Source: Streptomyces sp. NRRL S-340
GTDB lineage: Bacteria > Actinomycetota > Actinomycetes > Streptomycetales > Streptomycetaceae
Length of the DNA stretch: 64,000 nt
Assembly (NCBI RefSeq): GCF_000720185.1
Contig: NZ_JOIY01000029.1
Span: forward strand, 1-64,000
Direction: 5' to 3'
A program made the translations under genes and the position numbers. Below the pieces are notes generated by a model, which had not been told where the DNA came from, did no database searches, and saw only the letters and a list, made by a program, of their open reading frames with translations. This document shows positions 19,672-28,523 of the stretch, in pieces; positions within the stretch are counted from its first letter, which is position 1, and each line of letters starts with the position of its first letter.

Positions 19672-20049
19672 ATGACGACCAGCTGCCCCAGCGGCCAGCA
19701 CGCGCACCATGACGTGTACGCCGCTCAGTGCCCGTGCCGCGCCCTGCTCGACCTGCTCGCCAACAAGTGGTCCGCCCTGGCCATCGGCGCCCTGGAGGAG
19801 GGGCCTCAGCGCTTCGGGGAACTGCAGCGCAAACTCCAGGGCGTCAGCCCCAAGGTGCTGACCCAGACCCTCCGCCGCCTGGAGGACTCCGGCATCCTCG
19901 ACCGCACCGTCTTCCCGGCCGTGCCCCTGCACGTCGAGTACTCCCTCACGCCCCTCGGCCACAGCGCGGCGGTCCCCCTCAACGCGCTCCGCGCCTGGGT
20001 CGAGGACAACGTCGACCAGGCCCTCCGCCCCGAGCCCGCCACACCGTGA
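19672..20049 (+). CDS. HxlR-family transcriptional regulator
   Basis: A 125-residue winged-helix repressor. The N-terminal Cys pair CPCRALLDLLANKWSALAIG is the classic HxlR opening, where the first Cys often senses quinones or aldehydes. The recognition part reads RFGELQRKLQGVSPKVLTQTLRRLEDSG. ATG at 19672 is preferred, with AGGAGAG upstream; an in-frame GTG at 19657 is possible. Divergent from the oxidoreductase operon and flanked by two palindromes it probably binds. Confidence 0.92.
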   Translation: MTTSCPSGQHAHHDVYAAQCPCRALLDLLANKWSALAIGALEEGPQRFGELQRKLQGVSPKVLTQTLRRLEDSGILDRTVFPAVPLHVEYSLTPLGHSAAVPLNALRAWVEDNVDQALRPEPATP

Positions 20050-20059
20050 CGGGACGGAC

Positions 20060-20075
20060 GGGCCCCGCGGGGCCC
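20060..20075. terminator. Hairpin between hxlR and luciferase-like gene
   Basis: GGGCCCCGCGGGGCCC is a perfect 16-bp palindrome between convergent stop codons. Confidence 0.5.
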
Positions 20076-20119
20076 TGCCGCCGCAGGCGCCACCGGACAC
20101 CGGACCCGGGCGCTCCGGC

Positions 20120-21118
20120 CTACGCCGTGAAGAGCCCCGCCAGCCGCCGGTAGGAGTCCACGAGCGCCGCACGGTCGTACGTGCTCGTGGTGACCAGGAC
20201 CTCCTGGGCGCCCGTCTCCTCCAGCACCGTCTCCAGCTCCCGCGCGACCTGCTCAGCCGTGCCGGCGAGGTGGCCGCGCAGGCCGGTCTCGTACAAGCCG
20301 CGCTCCTTGGCGGTCATCGCCAGGGAGGCGACGCGCTCGGCCGGCGGCAGCGGCGGGAAGGTGCCGTGGGTGCGGGCGTGGGCCATGGACCAGGCCTCCG
20401 GGACCAGCAGCCGGCGGGCCTCCTCCTCGGTGGCGGCCACCGCGATCGTGCCGGAGACGACGACATAGGGCTCCGGTGCCCAGGGGGAGGGGCGGAAGGC
20501 CGACCGGTAGCGGTCGACGCCCCGCAGCATCTTCTCGCGGTCGCGCAGGTCGCCGATGACCATGGGCAGGCCCGCCCGCGCGGCGATCACCGCCCCCTCG
20601 CCCATGGCCAGGACGAACGGCGGCACACGCAGCCCCTCGGCGGGACGGGCGTGCGCCCCCGTCGGGGACGTGCCCTCGAACCAGCCGAGCAGTTCGGCCA
20701 ACTGGGCCGCGAAGTCCTCCGCGTCGCCCTTGTCGCGGCCCAGTGCCCGGCGTACGCCGTCGGTGAAGCCGACGGAGCGGCCGAGGCCCATGTCGACGCG
20801 GCCGGGGAACAGCGACTCCAGCACCCCGAACTGTTCGGCCACGACCAGCGGACGGTGGTTGGGGAGCATGACGCCGCCCGTGCCGACCCGGATCGTGCGG
20901 GTGGCGGCCGCCACGGCGGCGGCCAGCACGGTCGGCGCGGATCCGGCGACCCCGGGCACGCCGTGGTGCTCCGAGACCCAGAACCGGTGGTAACCGAGCC
21001 GCTCCGCCTCCTGCGCCAGGCGCACGGTGTCCCGCAGGGCCTCGGCGGCCGGGCGGCCCTCCCGGGTGCGGGAGCGGTCCAGGACGGAGAAACGGGTGGA
21101 CTCGATCAAGGCACTCAC
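20120..21118 (-). CDS. Luciferase-like FMN-dependent monooxygenase (MsnO8 type)
   Basis: A 332-residue bacterial-luciferase-like TIM-barrel oxidoreductase. Visible family hallmarks are the N-terminal RFSVLDRS, the segment EAERLGYHRFWVSEHHG with the conserved His pair, VGTGGVMLPNH, and VDMGLGRS. These point to the LLM-class MsnO8 subfamily of flavin-dependent enzymes that use reduced FMN or F420 from a partner reductase. No reductase is adjacent. Starts at ATG 21118. Substrate unknown. Confidence 0.9.
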   Translation of the reverse strand: MSALIESTRFSVLDRSRTREGRPAAEALRDTVRLAQEAERLGYHRFWVSEHHGVPGVAGSAPTVLAAAVAAATRTIRVGTGGVMLPNHRPLVVAEQFGVLESLFPGRVDMGLGRSVGFTDGVRRALGRDKGDAEDFAAQLAELLGWFEGTSPTGAHARPAEGLRVPPFVLAMGEGAVIAARAGLPMVIGDLRDREKMLRGVDRYRSAFRPSPWAPEPYVVVSGTIAVAATEEEARRLLVPEAWSMAHARTHGTFPPLPPAERVASLAMTAKERGLYETGLRGHLAGTAEQVARELETVLEETGAQEVLVTTSTYDRAALVDSYRRLAGLFTA

Positions 21119-21212
21119 ACCCGGTTCAACGCGGCACAGCGCCCATGATTCCCGTGGGGACGGAACCCGGGCCGGGCCGCCCCGCGCGGGCGGCCCGCCC
21201 GGACGGGCGCGC

Positions 21213-21446
21213 TCAGACAGGCGGGGACGAGGGCTCCGGGCCCCAGTACTCCGGGCCGACCCCGCGCCAGTCGATGAGCGGGGAGACCGAGACCTCCACG
21301 GGGTCGACGTCGAGGCCGGCGCGGCGCAGGAACTCGGCCACGTCCGCGACGCTGTACGCCAGCCCCAGGATCTCGCCGTTGACGCGGACGCGCCGGCCGC
21401 CCGTGGGGGAGGGCGGGTGCACGGTCACGGGCAGTGCTCCGGACAT
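21213..21446 (-). CDS. Small conserved hypothetical protein
   Basis: A 77-residue acidic protein starting MSGALPVTVH, with RRVRVNGEILGLAYSVADV and DWRGVGPEYWGPEP near the C-terminus. I do not recognise a family, but the ordered look, codon use and clean start at 21446 argue for a real gene. It lies between the luciferase-like gene and the HAD gene and is divergent from the latter by 156 bases. Confidence 0.55.
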   Translation of the reverse strand: MSGALPVTVHPPSPTGGRRVRVNGEILGLAYSVADVAEFLRRAGLDVDPVEVSVSPLIDWRGVGPEYWGPEPSSPPV

Positions 21447-21602
21447 GTACCCAGCATCGGGTGCGGGGCCCCGCCCCGCATCCGGACCGCTCCGCCCGGC
21501 CGCTCCGGGCCCCCGCGGCGGGCTCGTGCCGGGAGGGGGCCAGTGCCTCCCCTTCACACCGGGCCGGGCCCGATCCGAAGGACAGGCCCTAGGGTGGTCC
21601 GC

Positions 21603-22094
21603 GTGACGGACACCAGCAAGCGGCCCCTCGCCGTGTTCGACCTGGACAACACCCTCGCCGACACGGCGCACCGCCAGCGTTTCCTGCAGCGGCGGCCCCG
21701 CGACTGGGACGCCTTCTTCGCCGCCGCGCCCCAGGACCCGCCGATCACCGAGGGCGTACGGCTGGCCCGGGACAGCGCGGTGGAGTGCGAGGTCGTCTAC
21801 CTCACGGGGCGGCCCGAGCGGTGCCGTCAGGACACGCTCGACTGGCTCGCCGCCCACGGGCTGCCCGAGGGCCGCGTGCACATGCGGCCCGACGGCGACC
21901 GCAGGCCCGCCCGGATCACCAAGCTGGAGATCCTGCGGCGGCTCGCCGGGGACCGCGAGATCCGGGTGCTCGTGGACGACGACGAGCTGGTGTGCGAGGA
22001 CGCCGAACGGGCGGGGTTCGCTGTCCTGCGCGCCCGCTGGACGGCTCCCTCGGCCGAGCTGGCGCAGGCGCAGGAGCGGGAGGGACGGACCTGA
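21603..22094 (+). CDS. HAD-superfamily phosphatase, polynucleotide-kinase-3'-phosphatase-like
   Basis: A 163-residue protein with HAD motif I FDLDNTLADTAHRQRFL, motif II in VVYLTGRPERC, a conserved Lys in ARITKLEIL and motif III VLVDDDELVCEDA. The TGRP variant and small size match the phosphatase domain of bacterial polynucleotide kinases and stand-alone swiss-army acid phosphatases. No kinase domain is fused or adjacent. The start is the GTG at 21603. The physiological substrate cannot be told. Confidence 0.85.
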   Translation: MTDTSKRPLAVFDLDNTLADTAHRQRFLQRRPRDWDAFFAAAPQDPPITEGVRLARDSAVECEVVYLTGRPERCRQDTLDWLAAHGLPEGRVHMRPDGDRRPARITKLEILRRLAGDREIRVLVDDDELVCEDAERAGFAVLRARWTAPSAELAQAQEREGRT

Positions 22095-22102
22095 GAGGGA
22101 GC

Positions 22103-22168
22103 GGTACCGGTCTCAGCCCGCGTCCTCGGTCCAGAGGTACCGGCCTCAGCCCGCTTCCTCGATCCGGA
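22103..22168. repeat. 33-bp tandem duplication covering the dodecin gene tail
   Basis: Two diverged copies (22103-22135 and 22136-22168), each beginning GGTACCGG and containing an antisense stop, TCAGCCCGC. The second is the last codons of dodecin (EEAG-stop); the first is a copy beyond the present stop that reads WTEDAG-stop in the same 11-codon register. Confidence 0.7.
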
Positions 22169-22361
22169 AGCCGACCTTCAGGCCCACCTGGTAGTGCTCG
22201 ATCTGGCCGTTCTCGATCTGGCCCCGGACCTGGGTGACCTCGAACCAGTCCAGGTTGCGCACGGTCTGCGAGGCGCGGGTGATGGCGTTGCGGATGGCGT
22301 CGTCGACCCCCTGGTGCGAACTGCCGACGATCTCGGTGACCCGGTAAACGTGGTCGGTCAT
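22146..22361 (-). CDS. Dodecin
   Basis: A 71-residue protein with the full dodecin sequence: VYRVTEIVGSSHQGVDDAI at the start, TRASQTVRNLDWFEVTQVRG including the flavin-stacking Trp, then IENGQIEHYQVGLKVGFRI. Dodecins form hollow dodecamers that store and buffer flavins (FMN, riboflavin) and sometimes CoA. ATG at 22361. Monocistronic, with a diverged copy of its last codons just downstream. Confidence 0.95.
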   Translation of the reverse strand: MTDHVYRVTEIVGSSHQGVDDAIRNAITRASQTVRNLDWFEVTQVRGQIENGQIEHYQVGLKVGFRIEEAG

Positions 22362-22517
22362 GGTGCGGGTGCTCCTCTCGCGGGCGGCGCCGGGGCGCCG
22401 GACGACGGGATGCCACATCGGACGGTGACACTCCGTGAGGTGGGTGTCACACGTCACTCCACGGTGCCGCATCCGGGGCCCGCGCGCGAGATGTGCGGAT
22501 CGTGACCGGGCGGACAC

Positions 22518-22546
22518 TTGACCTCCGTATTGGTCCATACCAAAAT
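22518..22546 (+). promoter_or_regulatory. Promoter with DasR-like operator upstream of sugar-binding lipoprotein
   Basis: TTGACC (22518-22523) and CAAAAT (22541-22546) are spaced by 17 bases. Between and overlapping them is TTGGTCCATACCAA (22530-22543), which closely follows the GntR-family DasR responsive element pattern (TGGTC-TAG-ACCA like). A repressor here would block the promoter. The match to DasR is by eye. Confidence 0.5.
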
Positions 22547-22626
22547 CCCAGCACGCCCGTACGAGCCCGCGGCTCGGCCCCCCACGTCGGGATCTTTCCT
22601 GTGCACCTGACAGAACTGGACCCCTC

Positions 22627-23886
22627 GTGAGACGTCGCCTCCTCGCCCTCGTCTGTGTGTCCGCCGCGCTGGTCAGCGCCTGCGGAGCGCTGCCCGGCAG
22701 CACCGGCGGGCGGCACACCGTCACCGTCTGGCTGATGAAGGACAGCGCCTCGCAGGACTTCCTGCACCGCTTCACGGAGGACTTCGAGCGCGGCCACAAG
22801 GATCTGCGCCTCGACATCCGCATCCAGGAATGGACCGGCATCGGCCCGAAGGTGCAGGCCGCCCTCTCGGGTGACGGCGAGGGCGGACCGGACGTCATCG
22901 AGGTCGGCAACACCCAGGTCGCCCAGTACGTCGAGGGCGGCCGGCTCACCAACCTGACCCTGGAGTCGATGCGGGACTGGGGCATGCGGGACTGGGTGCC
23001 GGGCCTGGCCGAACCGGGCCAGGACAACTCCGCCCAGTACGGCATTCCCTGGTACGCGGCCAACCGTGTCGTCGTCTACCGCAAGGACCTCTTCGAGCAG
23101 GCCGGCGTCAAGGCCCCGCCGCGCACCCGCGCCGAGTGGCTCGCCGCCACCGAGAAGCTCGACAAGGGCGGCGACCAGGGCATCTACCTGGCCGGTCAGG
23201 ACTGGTACACGCTCTCCGGGTTCATCTGGGACGAGGGCGGCGACCTCGCCAAGGAGAGCGCCAACGTCTGGAAGGGCACCCTGGACACGCCGGCCGCCCT
23301 GCGCGGGATGGACTTCTACCAGCGGCTGCAGGCGCTCGGCGGCGGTCCCGCGGGCTCCGACGAGGAACATCCGCCGCAGGCCGGGGTGTTCGCCGCGGGC
23401 AAGGTCGCGCAGATCGTGGCCGTGCCCGGCGTCGCGCAGGCCGTCGTGCAGAAGAATCCAGGCCTGCGGGGCAAGCTGGGGTTCTTCCCGGTGCCGGGGA
23501 AGACCGCCGCACGTCCCGGCGCGGTCTTCACCGGCGGCTCCGACCTCATCGTCCCGCGCAACACCGGCGACCGGGACGCGGCGGTCGCGGTCGTAGCCGC
23601 CCTCACCGGCGCCAAGTGGGACACCGAGCTGGCCCGCACCATGAACTACGTCCCCAACAAGACGACGCTCGCCTCGGCGGTCGCCGGGGAGGAGGGGGTC
23701 GCGGCCATGGCGGCGGGCGCCGCGCACGGCCGGGCGACCCCCAGCACCCCGCAGTGGGCCGCCGTGGAGGCCGACAACCCGATCAAGCGGTACATGACGA
23801 AGGTGCTCGGCGGCGGCGACCCGCGCACCGAGGCCCGCCGCGCCTCCCGGCGGATCACCGAGCAACTGGCACCCGGCCTGGGCTGA
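22627..23886 (+). CDS. ABC-type sugar-binding lipoprotein
   Basis: A 419-residue extracytoplasmic solute-binding protein (family 1). The lipoprotein signal is LVCVSAALVSAC with Cys at residue 19 as the lipid anchor, followed by the classic carbohydrate-binder opening TVTVWLMKDSASQDFL. PYDxIEVGNTQV-like and GGSDLIVPRNTGD segments are typical of NgcE/DasA-like binders of N-acetylglucosamine oligomers. No permease gene is adjacent; streptomycetes can use the shared ATPase MsiK, but a permease is still needed from elsewhere. A DasR-like site upstream supports aminosugar control. Start is the GTG at 22627. Confidence 0.88.
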   Translation: MRRRLLALVCVSAALVSACGALPGSTGGRHTVTVWLMKDSASQDFLHRFTEDFERGHKDLRLDIRIQEWTGIGPKVQAALSGDGEGGPDVIEVGNTQVAQYVEGGRLTNLTLESMRDWGMRDWVPGLAEPGQDNSAQYGIPWYAANRVVVYRKDLFEQAGVKAPPRTRAEWLAATEKLDKGGDQGIYLAGQDWYTLSGFIWDEGGDLAKESANVWKGTLDTPAALRGMDFYQRLQALGGGPAGSDEEHPPQAGVFAAGKVAQIVAVPGVAQAVVQKNPGLRGKLGFFPVPGKTAARPGAVFTGGSDLIVPRNTGDRDAAVAVVAALTGAKWDTELARTMNYVPNKTTLASAVAGEEGVAAMAAGAAHGRATPSTPQWAAVEADNPIKRYMTKVLGGGDPRTEARRASRRITEQLAPGLG

Positions 23887-23968
23887 CCGCCCGTCCTGGA
23901 TCGACTGCCGGCCCGGACCGCCCGTCCGGCCCGGGCCCACCCGCCGCGACGGCACGAAACCGGGAACG

Positions 23969-24071
23969 AGGGGCTCGGCCCGGAACACGGGGCTCGGCCG
24001 GGAGCGCGGGGTCCGGCCCGGCGGACGGGGCTCGGCCGGGAGCACGGGGTCCGGCCCGGCGGACGGGGCTC
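23969..24071. repeat. 38-bp GC-rich tandem repeat
   Basis: Two nearly identical units beginning CGGGGCTCGGCCGGGAGC, plus partial flanking copies, fill the gap between the convergent lipoprotein and egtD genes. No gene is seen in it. Confidence 0.75.
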
Positions 24072-24083
24072 AGCGCGGCATGT

Positions 24084-25046
24084 TCACCGCACCACGCTGA
24101 GCGACAGCGCGAAGCGCCGCCCGGCGTCCGTCCACCACTGCGTCAGCTCCAGCCCGGCAGCGGCCAGTTCCGCGCTCACCCCCTCCCGGCGGAACTTCGC
24201 CGAGACCTCGGTGCGCAGGTCCTCGCCCGCGGCGAAGTCGACGGCGAGATCGAGGGCGGGCACCTTCACGGTCTGCGCGGTGCGCGAGCGCAGCCGCATC
24301 TCGATCCACTCGTCCTCCGGGTTCCACAGCGCGACGTGGTCGAAGGCGTCCGGGTCGAAGTCGGCGCCCAGTTCACGGTCGACGACGGCGAGGACGTTCT
24401 TGTTGAACGCGGCGGTCACCCCGGCGGCGTCGTCGTACGCCCGCACCAGCACCTCCTCGTCCTTGACCAGGTCCGTGCCCAGGAGCAGCGCGTCGCCGGG
24501 GGAGAGCAGCGCGCGCACCCCGGCCAGGAACCGCGCGCGTTCGGCGGGCAGCAGGTTGCCGATGGTGCCGCCGAGGAACGCCAGCAGCCTCGGGCCGGGG
24601 GTCTCGGGCAGGGTGAGCCCGGCGGTGAAGTCGGCGATCAGCGCGTGCACGGCGAGGCCGGGGCGTTCGGCGGTCAGCGCCCGTCCGGCCTGGCGCAGCG
24701 CGCTCTCGCTCACGTCGACGGGGACGTAGGTCTGCAGGCCGGTGAGGGCGTCGATGAGGTAGCGGGTCTTCTCCGAGGAGCCGGAGCCCAGTTCGACCAG
24801 GGTGCGGGCGGGCAGGGCGGCGGCGATCTCGGCGGCCCGGCCGGCGAGGATCTCGCGTTCGGCGCGGGTCGGGTAGTACTCGGCGAGTTCGGTGATCCGC
24901 TCGAACAGATCACTGCCGTGCGCGTCGTAGAACCACTTCGGCGGCAGGGCCTTCGGGTCGCTGGTCAGCCCGTGCCGGACGTCGGCGCGCAGCGCGGCCG
25001 CCATGGCGTCCTCGGGCAGGATGCGGGTGACGTGGAACGGGCTCAC
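24084..25046 (-). CDS. egtD: L-histidine N-alpha-trimethyltransferase
   Basis: A 320-residue SAM-dependent methyltransferase that converts histidine to hercynine (trimethyl-His), the first committed step of ergothioneine. The SAM-binding part has ELGSGSSEKTRYLIDAL and VPVDVSESAL; the segment FLGGTIGNL is characteristic. Length matches EgtD (about 320). The GTG at 25046 overlaps the egtC stop by four bases. Last gene of the minus-strand egtABCD operon. Confidence 0.95.
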   Translation of the reverse strand: MSPFHVTRILPEDAMAAALRADVRHGLTSDPKALPPKWFYDAHGSDLFERITELAEYYPTRAEREILAGRAAEIAAALPARTLVELGSGSSEKTRYLIDALTGLQTYVPVDVSESALRQAGRALTAERPGLAVHALIADFTAGLTLPETPGPRLLAFLGGTIGNLLPAERARFLAGVRALLSPGDALLLGTDLVKDEEVLVRAYDDAAGVTAAFNKNVLAVVDRELGADFDPDAFDHVALWNPEDEWIEMRLRSRTAQTVKVPALDLAVDFAAGEDLRTEVSAKFRREGVSAELAAAGLELTQWWTDAGRRFALSLSVVR

Positions 25047-25852
25047 GTGCGGGGCTCCTCGGGGGGTGCGGATGCCAGGTCCTCGGCGGGGTTCTTGAGG
25101 GCGAGGTCCTTGAGCGGGGTCAGCAGGACGTCCGTGCGGTGCGCCGCCAGCAGCGTGCGGTCGGGCACGCGGCGCCAGCGCGGATCGTCGTCGTAGGGCT
25201 CGGAGGCCACCACCACCGTCCCGGGCCCGGGTGCGGCGAGGTACCACAGGGTGTCGCCCCAGGCGGTCGCGGTGATCGTGTCGCCGTCGGTGAGCAGCAG
25301 GTTGAGCCGGGAGCCGGGGGCCGCCGCGGCCACCTCCAGCACCGTGTCGGCGAGCGCCTGCGCGGGGGTGTCGCCGGCGCGCAGCCTGGCCAGCACCAGC
25401 GCCCACACGAGGGCGGAGTCGTTGCGGGCCTCCAGCGCGAGCAGGTCCTCGGGCGGCAGCGTCCGGGCCGGCCCGGCGAGCGAGCCGGGCCAGCCGGTCA
25501 CGGCGCCGTTGTGGCTGAACAGCCACCGGCCCGCGGCGAAGGGGGCCGCCGCGGCCTCCGCGTCCGCGCCCGAAAGGGTCGCGTCGCGCACCGCGGCGAG
25601 CAGAGCACCGGTGCGCACGACCCGGGCGAGGTCGGCGAAGGACAGGTCCGCCCAGACGGGCCCGGCCCGGCGGTAGCGGGCGGGCACGGGGTCGCCGGCG
25701 GCGTACCAGCCGACGCCGAAACCGTCGGCGTTGACCGTGCCGTAGCGCTGCTGCCGGGGCGCCCAGGACTGGCGGTACAGGCTGTGCGGCGGCTCCACCA
25801 GGACGCGGCCGATCGGCTCCTGGGGGCCCAGCCGGGCGAGGTGACGGCACAT
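25043..25852 (-). CDS. egtC: Gamma-glutamyl hercynylcysteine sulfoxide amidohydrolase
   Basis: A 269-residue class II glutamine-amidotransferase-fold hydrolase. Cys2 directly after the start Met (MCRHLARLG) is the catalytic nucleophile, and NADGFGVGWY and FSHNGAVTGW are the family motifs. It removes the gamma-glutamyl group from the sulfoxide made by EgtB. Translation is coupled to egtB by a one-base stop/start overlap (TGATG). Confidence 0.95.
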   Translation of the reverse strand: MCRHLARLGPQEPIGRVLVEPPHSLYRQSWAPRQQRYGTVNADGFGVGWYAAGDPVPARYRRAGPVWADLSFADLARVVRTGALLAAVRDATLSGADAEAAAAPFAAGRWLFSHNGAVTGWPGSLAGPARTLPPEDLLALEARNDSALVWALVLARLRAGDTPAQALADTVLEVAAAAPGSRLNLLLTDGDTITATAWGDTLWYLAAPGPGTVVVASEPYDDDPRWRRVPDRTLLAAHRTDVLLTPLKDLALKNPAEDLASAPPEEPRT

Positions 25853-27225
25853 CAGGACTCTCCCGGGCGAGCCGAGCGGGCGGTGCGGAAGCCGGAGAAG
25901 ATCTGCCGCCTGACCGGGTAGTCCCAGTTGCGGAAGGTGCCCCGGCAGGCCACCGGGTCCACGGCGAACGAGCCGCCGCGCAGCACCTTGTACTCCGGCC
26001 CGAAGAACACCTCGGAGTACTCCTTGTACGGGAACGCCGCGAACCCCGGGTAGGGGAGGAAGTCGCTCGCCGTCCACTCCCACACGTCGCCGATCAACTG
26101 CCGTACGCCGAGGGCGGATTCAGCGGCGGGGTAGCTGCCCGCCGGGGCCGGGCGAAGGTGCCGCTGGCCCAGGTTGGCGTGTGCGGGCGACGGGTCCGCG
26201 TCCCCCCACGGGTAGCGGGACGAGCGGCCGGTGGCCGGGTCGTGCCGCGCGGCCTTCTCCCACTCGGTCTCGGTGGGCAGCCGCCGTCCGGCCCAGCGGG
26301 CGTAGGCGTCGGCCTCGTACCAGCTCACGTGCAGCACCGGCTCGCCGGGCGGTACGGCCTCGGTGACACCGAAGTGCCGCCGCAGCCACTGTCCGCCCTC
26401 GCGCCGCCAGAACAGCGGCGCGGTGATGCCCTGGCGCCGGATGTGGTCCCAGCCCTCGGGCGCCCACCAGCGCGCGTCGTCGTACCCGCCGTCCTCCATG
26501 AATGCCTGGTACGCGCCGTTGGTCACCGGGGCGGTGTCGATCCAGAACGGCGCCACCTCGCGCACGTGCGCGGGCCGTTCGTTGTCCAGCGCCCACGGCT
26601 CGGTGGAGGTGCCCATGGTGAACGGGCCGCCGGGGACGAGGACTTCGGGCGGACCGGTGAACGGGGGTGCCGGTTCGGGGTCGGGCGCGGTCAGGGCGCG
26701 CGGGCCCCGGCGCAGCTGATGGGTGATCAGCATGGTCTCGTCGTGCTGCTGTTCGTGCTGGGCGATCATGCCGAAGGCGAAGCCCGCCTCGGTCAGCCGG
26801 GTCCCGTGGAACGCGGCGGACTCCAGCACGTCCAGCACCCTGCCGCGCACCTCGGACGCGTACGCGCGGGCCTCGGCGGGCGCCAGCAGCGGCAGCGAGG
26901 GGCGTTCGGAGCGCGGGTGCTCGAAGGCGTCGTAGAGGCTGTCGATCTCCGGGCGCATCGCTTCCCGCCCGGCGACCGTGCGCAGCAGCCACAGCTCCTC
27001 CTGGTTGCCGATGTGCGCGAGGTCCCACACCAGCGGGGACATCAGCGGGGAGTGCTGAGCGGTCAGGTCGGGCTCCTCCACGCAGCTGGTCAGCAGCGTG
27101 GTGCGCTCCCGGGCGGTGGTGAGCGAGGTCAGCGCGCGGGCGCGCAGCGCCTCGGGGTCGGTTCCGGCGCCGGGCGTCGGACCGGGCGCCGCATCGAGCG
27201 CGGGGTCGAGCGCGGGGTCGGTCAT
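25852..27225 (-). CDS. egtB: Hercynine oxygenase (ergothioneine sulfoxide synthase)
   Basis: A 457-residue non-heme iron enzyme that joins hercynine to gamma-glutamylcysteine with oxygen. The N-terminal DinB-like part supplies iron ligands (DLAHIGNQEELWLL and AQHEQQHDETML). The C-terminal FGE-sulfatase-type domain has GGPFTMGT, PVTNGAYQAFM, RLPTETEWEKAA and GDVWEWTASDF. ATG at 27225 overlaps the egtA stop (ATGA). The Ala/Pro-rich first 20 residues are less conserved. Confidence 0.95.
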   Translation of the reverse strand: MTDPALDPALDAAPGPTPGAGTDPEALRARALTSLTTARERTTLLTSCVEEPDLTAQHSPLMSPLVWDLAHIGNQEELWLLRTVAGREAMRPEIDSLYDAFEHPRSERPSLPLLAPAEARAYASEVRGRVLDVLESAAFHGTRLTEAGFAFGMIAQHEQQHDETMLITHQLRRGPRALTAPDPEPAPPFTGPPEVLVPGGPFTMGTSTEPWALDNERPAHVREVAPFWIDTAPVTNGAYQAFMEDGGYDDARWWAPEGWDHIRRQGITAPLFWRREGGQWLRRHFGVTEAVPPGEPVLHVSWYEADAYARWAGRRLPTETEWEKAARHDPATGRSSRYPWGDADPSPAHANLGQRHLRPAPAGSYPAAESALGVRQLIGDVWEWTASDFLPYPGFAAFPYKEYSEVFFGPEYKVLRGGSFAVDPVACRGTFRNWDYPVRRQIFSGFRTARSARPGES

Positions 27226-28523
27226 GAGCGGAGGTCCTTCCCGTGGGTGCGGCGGTCCCGGCCGTCCAGCCGGTCGAGCAGGTCGTCGGCGGGGCAGCGG
27301 CCTTTGCGGACGTAGTGGTCCAGGTGCGCGCCGACGGCGTCCTGGACCGCGGCGGTGGCACCGAGCCGGGGCAGGGCCGCCAGGGCGGCCTCGAAGCAGG
27401 TGACCGCCACGTCGCGCAGCTCCGGGTCGGCGAGGCCGGAGCGGGCCGCCTCGATCCAGAGCGGATTGTGCGGCGCGGGCCGGCCCATGGTCCGCTCGGC
27501 GAGCGGTTTCACGGCCCGGTACGCGCTCTCGGCGGCCTCCGGGTCGTCGAAGAGCGCCGCCGCCACCGCGAGCGGGACGATCCATCCGTCGTCCCCGGGC
27601 TGCGCGTCGATCATGCGCAGTTCCAGGTGGCCGCGCGGCCTGACGGGCGGGAACAGGGTGGTGAGGTGGTAGTCGAGGTCCTCCCGGGACGGCCGTCTCG
27701 GCCGGCCGGAGCGTATCCACTCCCGGAAGCTCAGCGCCTCGGGCACGTGCCACGGCCCGTCGTCACGCCGTACGCACATCACCGGCGCGTCCAGGACGTG
27801 CCGGGCCCAGGCGGCGCGGGGCGAGCCGTCCAGCGGCGGTGCGCCCGCCCGGCCCGGGCCGATCTCCGTCCACAGCAGCTGCCGGGTGGAGCGCCATCCG
27901 GTGGGCCGGTCCCCGAGCAGCGGGGAGTTCGCGAACGCGGCCACCAGGACCGCGCCGAGCTGGTGCGCGAGCCGCCAGCGCCGCACGTGGCCGAGCGGCC
28001 CCGGCTCCTCGTGGCCGGCGTCCAGGCACACCTGCACGGAGGCGGAGGTGCACATCATGTGCCGGCCGGCCGGGCCGCCGCGGTCCAGGCAGGCCTCCAG
28101 GGCGTCGTAACGCCGTTCCCGCAGGAACCTGCGGGGCGTGTGCCAGGGGTCGTGACCGAGACCGACCAGGCACAGTCCGTCCCCGGCGAGTACGGCACGG
28201 ACGCGGTCGAGGTCGGCGCAGACGGTGCCGATGCACTCCATCAGGGAGGCCGCGGGCGGCGAGCTGAGCTCCAGCTGGCCGCCGGGTTCGACGGTGAGCG
28301 CCGATCCCAGGGGCACGGTCCGCAGGGCGGCGTAGGCCGCTTTGAGACGTTCGGGGGTCACGGGGAGCCGCGGCGCGCGCAGCTCGTGGACCAGCCATTC
28401 CACTTCGACGCCGACGGTACGGGGCGGTCCGGTCTTGAAGCAGATGCCGCTGACCAGAGCCTCGACCTCGGCTTCGGTGACGGCGGTACGGGGCTCCGTA
28501 CAGCCACTTGCCGAATCGGACAT
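27222..28523 (-). CDS. egtA: Glutamate-cysteine ligase of ergothioneine pathway
   Basis: A 433-residue ATP-dependent ligase of the GCS2 family that makes gamma-glutamylcysteine for EgtB. Conserved segments include VGVEVEWLVHELR, EPGGQLELSS, and RGHLELRMIDAQPGDD. First gene of egtABCD; the ATG at 28523 has a full AGGAGG Shine-Dalgarno sequence seven bases upstream, the strongest in the operon. EgtE is not in the window, which is usual for streptomycetes. Confidence 0.95.
   Translation of the reverse strand: MSDSASGCTEPRTAVTEAEVEALVSGICFKTGPPRTVGVEVEWLVHELRAPRLPVTPERLKAAYAALRTVPLGSALTVEPGGQLELSSPPAASLMECIGTVCADLDRVRAVLAGDGLCLVGLGHDPWHTPRRFLRERRYDALEACLDRGGPAGRHMMCTSASVQVCLDAGHEEPGPLGHVRRWRLAHQLGAVLVAAFANSPLLGDRPTGWRSTRQLLWTEIGPGRAGAPPLDGSPRAAWARHVLDAPVMCVRRDDGPWHVPEALSFREWIRSGRPRRPSREDLDYHLTTLFPPVRPRGHLELRMIDAQPGDDGWIVPLAVAAALFDDPEAAESAYRAVKPLAERTMGRPAPHNPLWIEAARSGLADPELRDVAVTCFEAALAALPRLGATAAVQDAVGAHLDHYVRKGRCPADDLLDRLDGRDRRTHGKDLRS

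Noticed and set aside
22627..23886. Complete sugar ABC transporter operon
   Set aside because: No permease or ATPase gene follows; the next gene is convergent (egtD).
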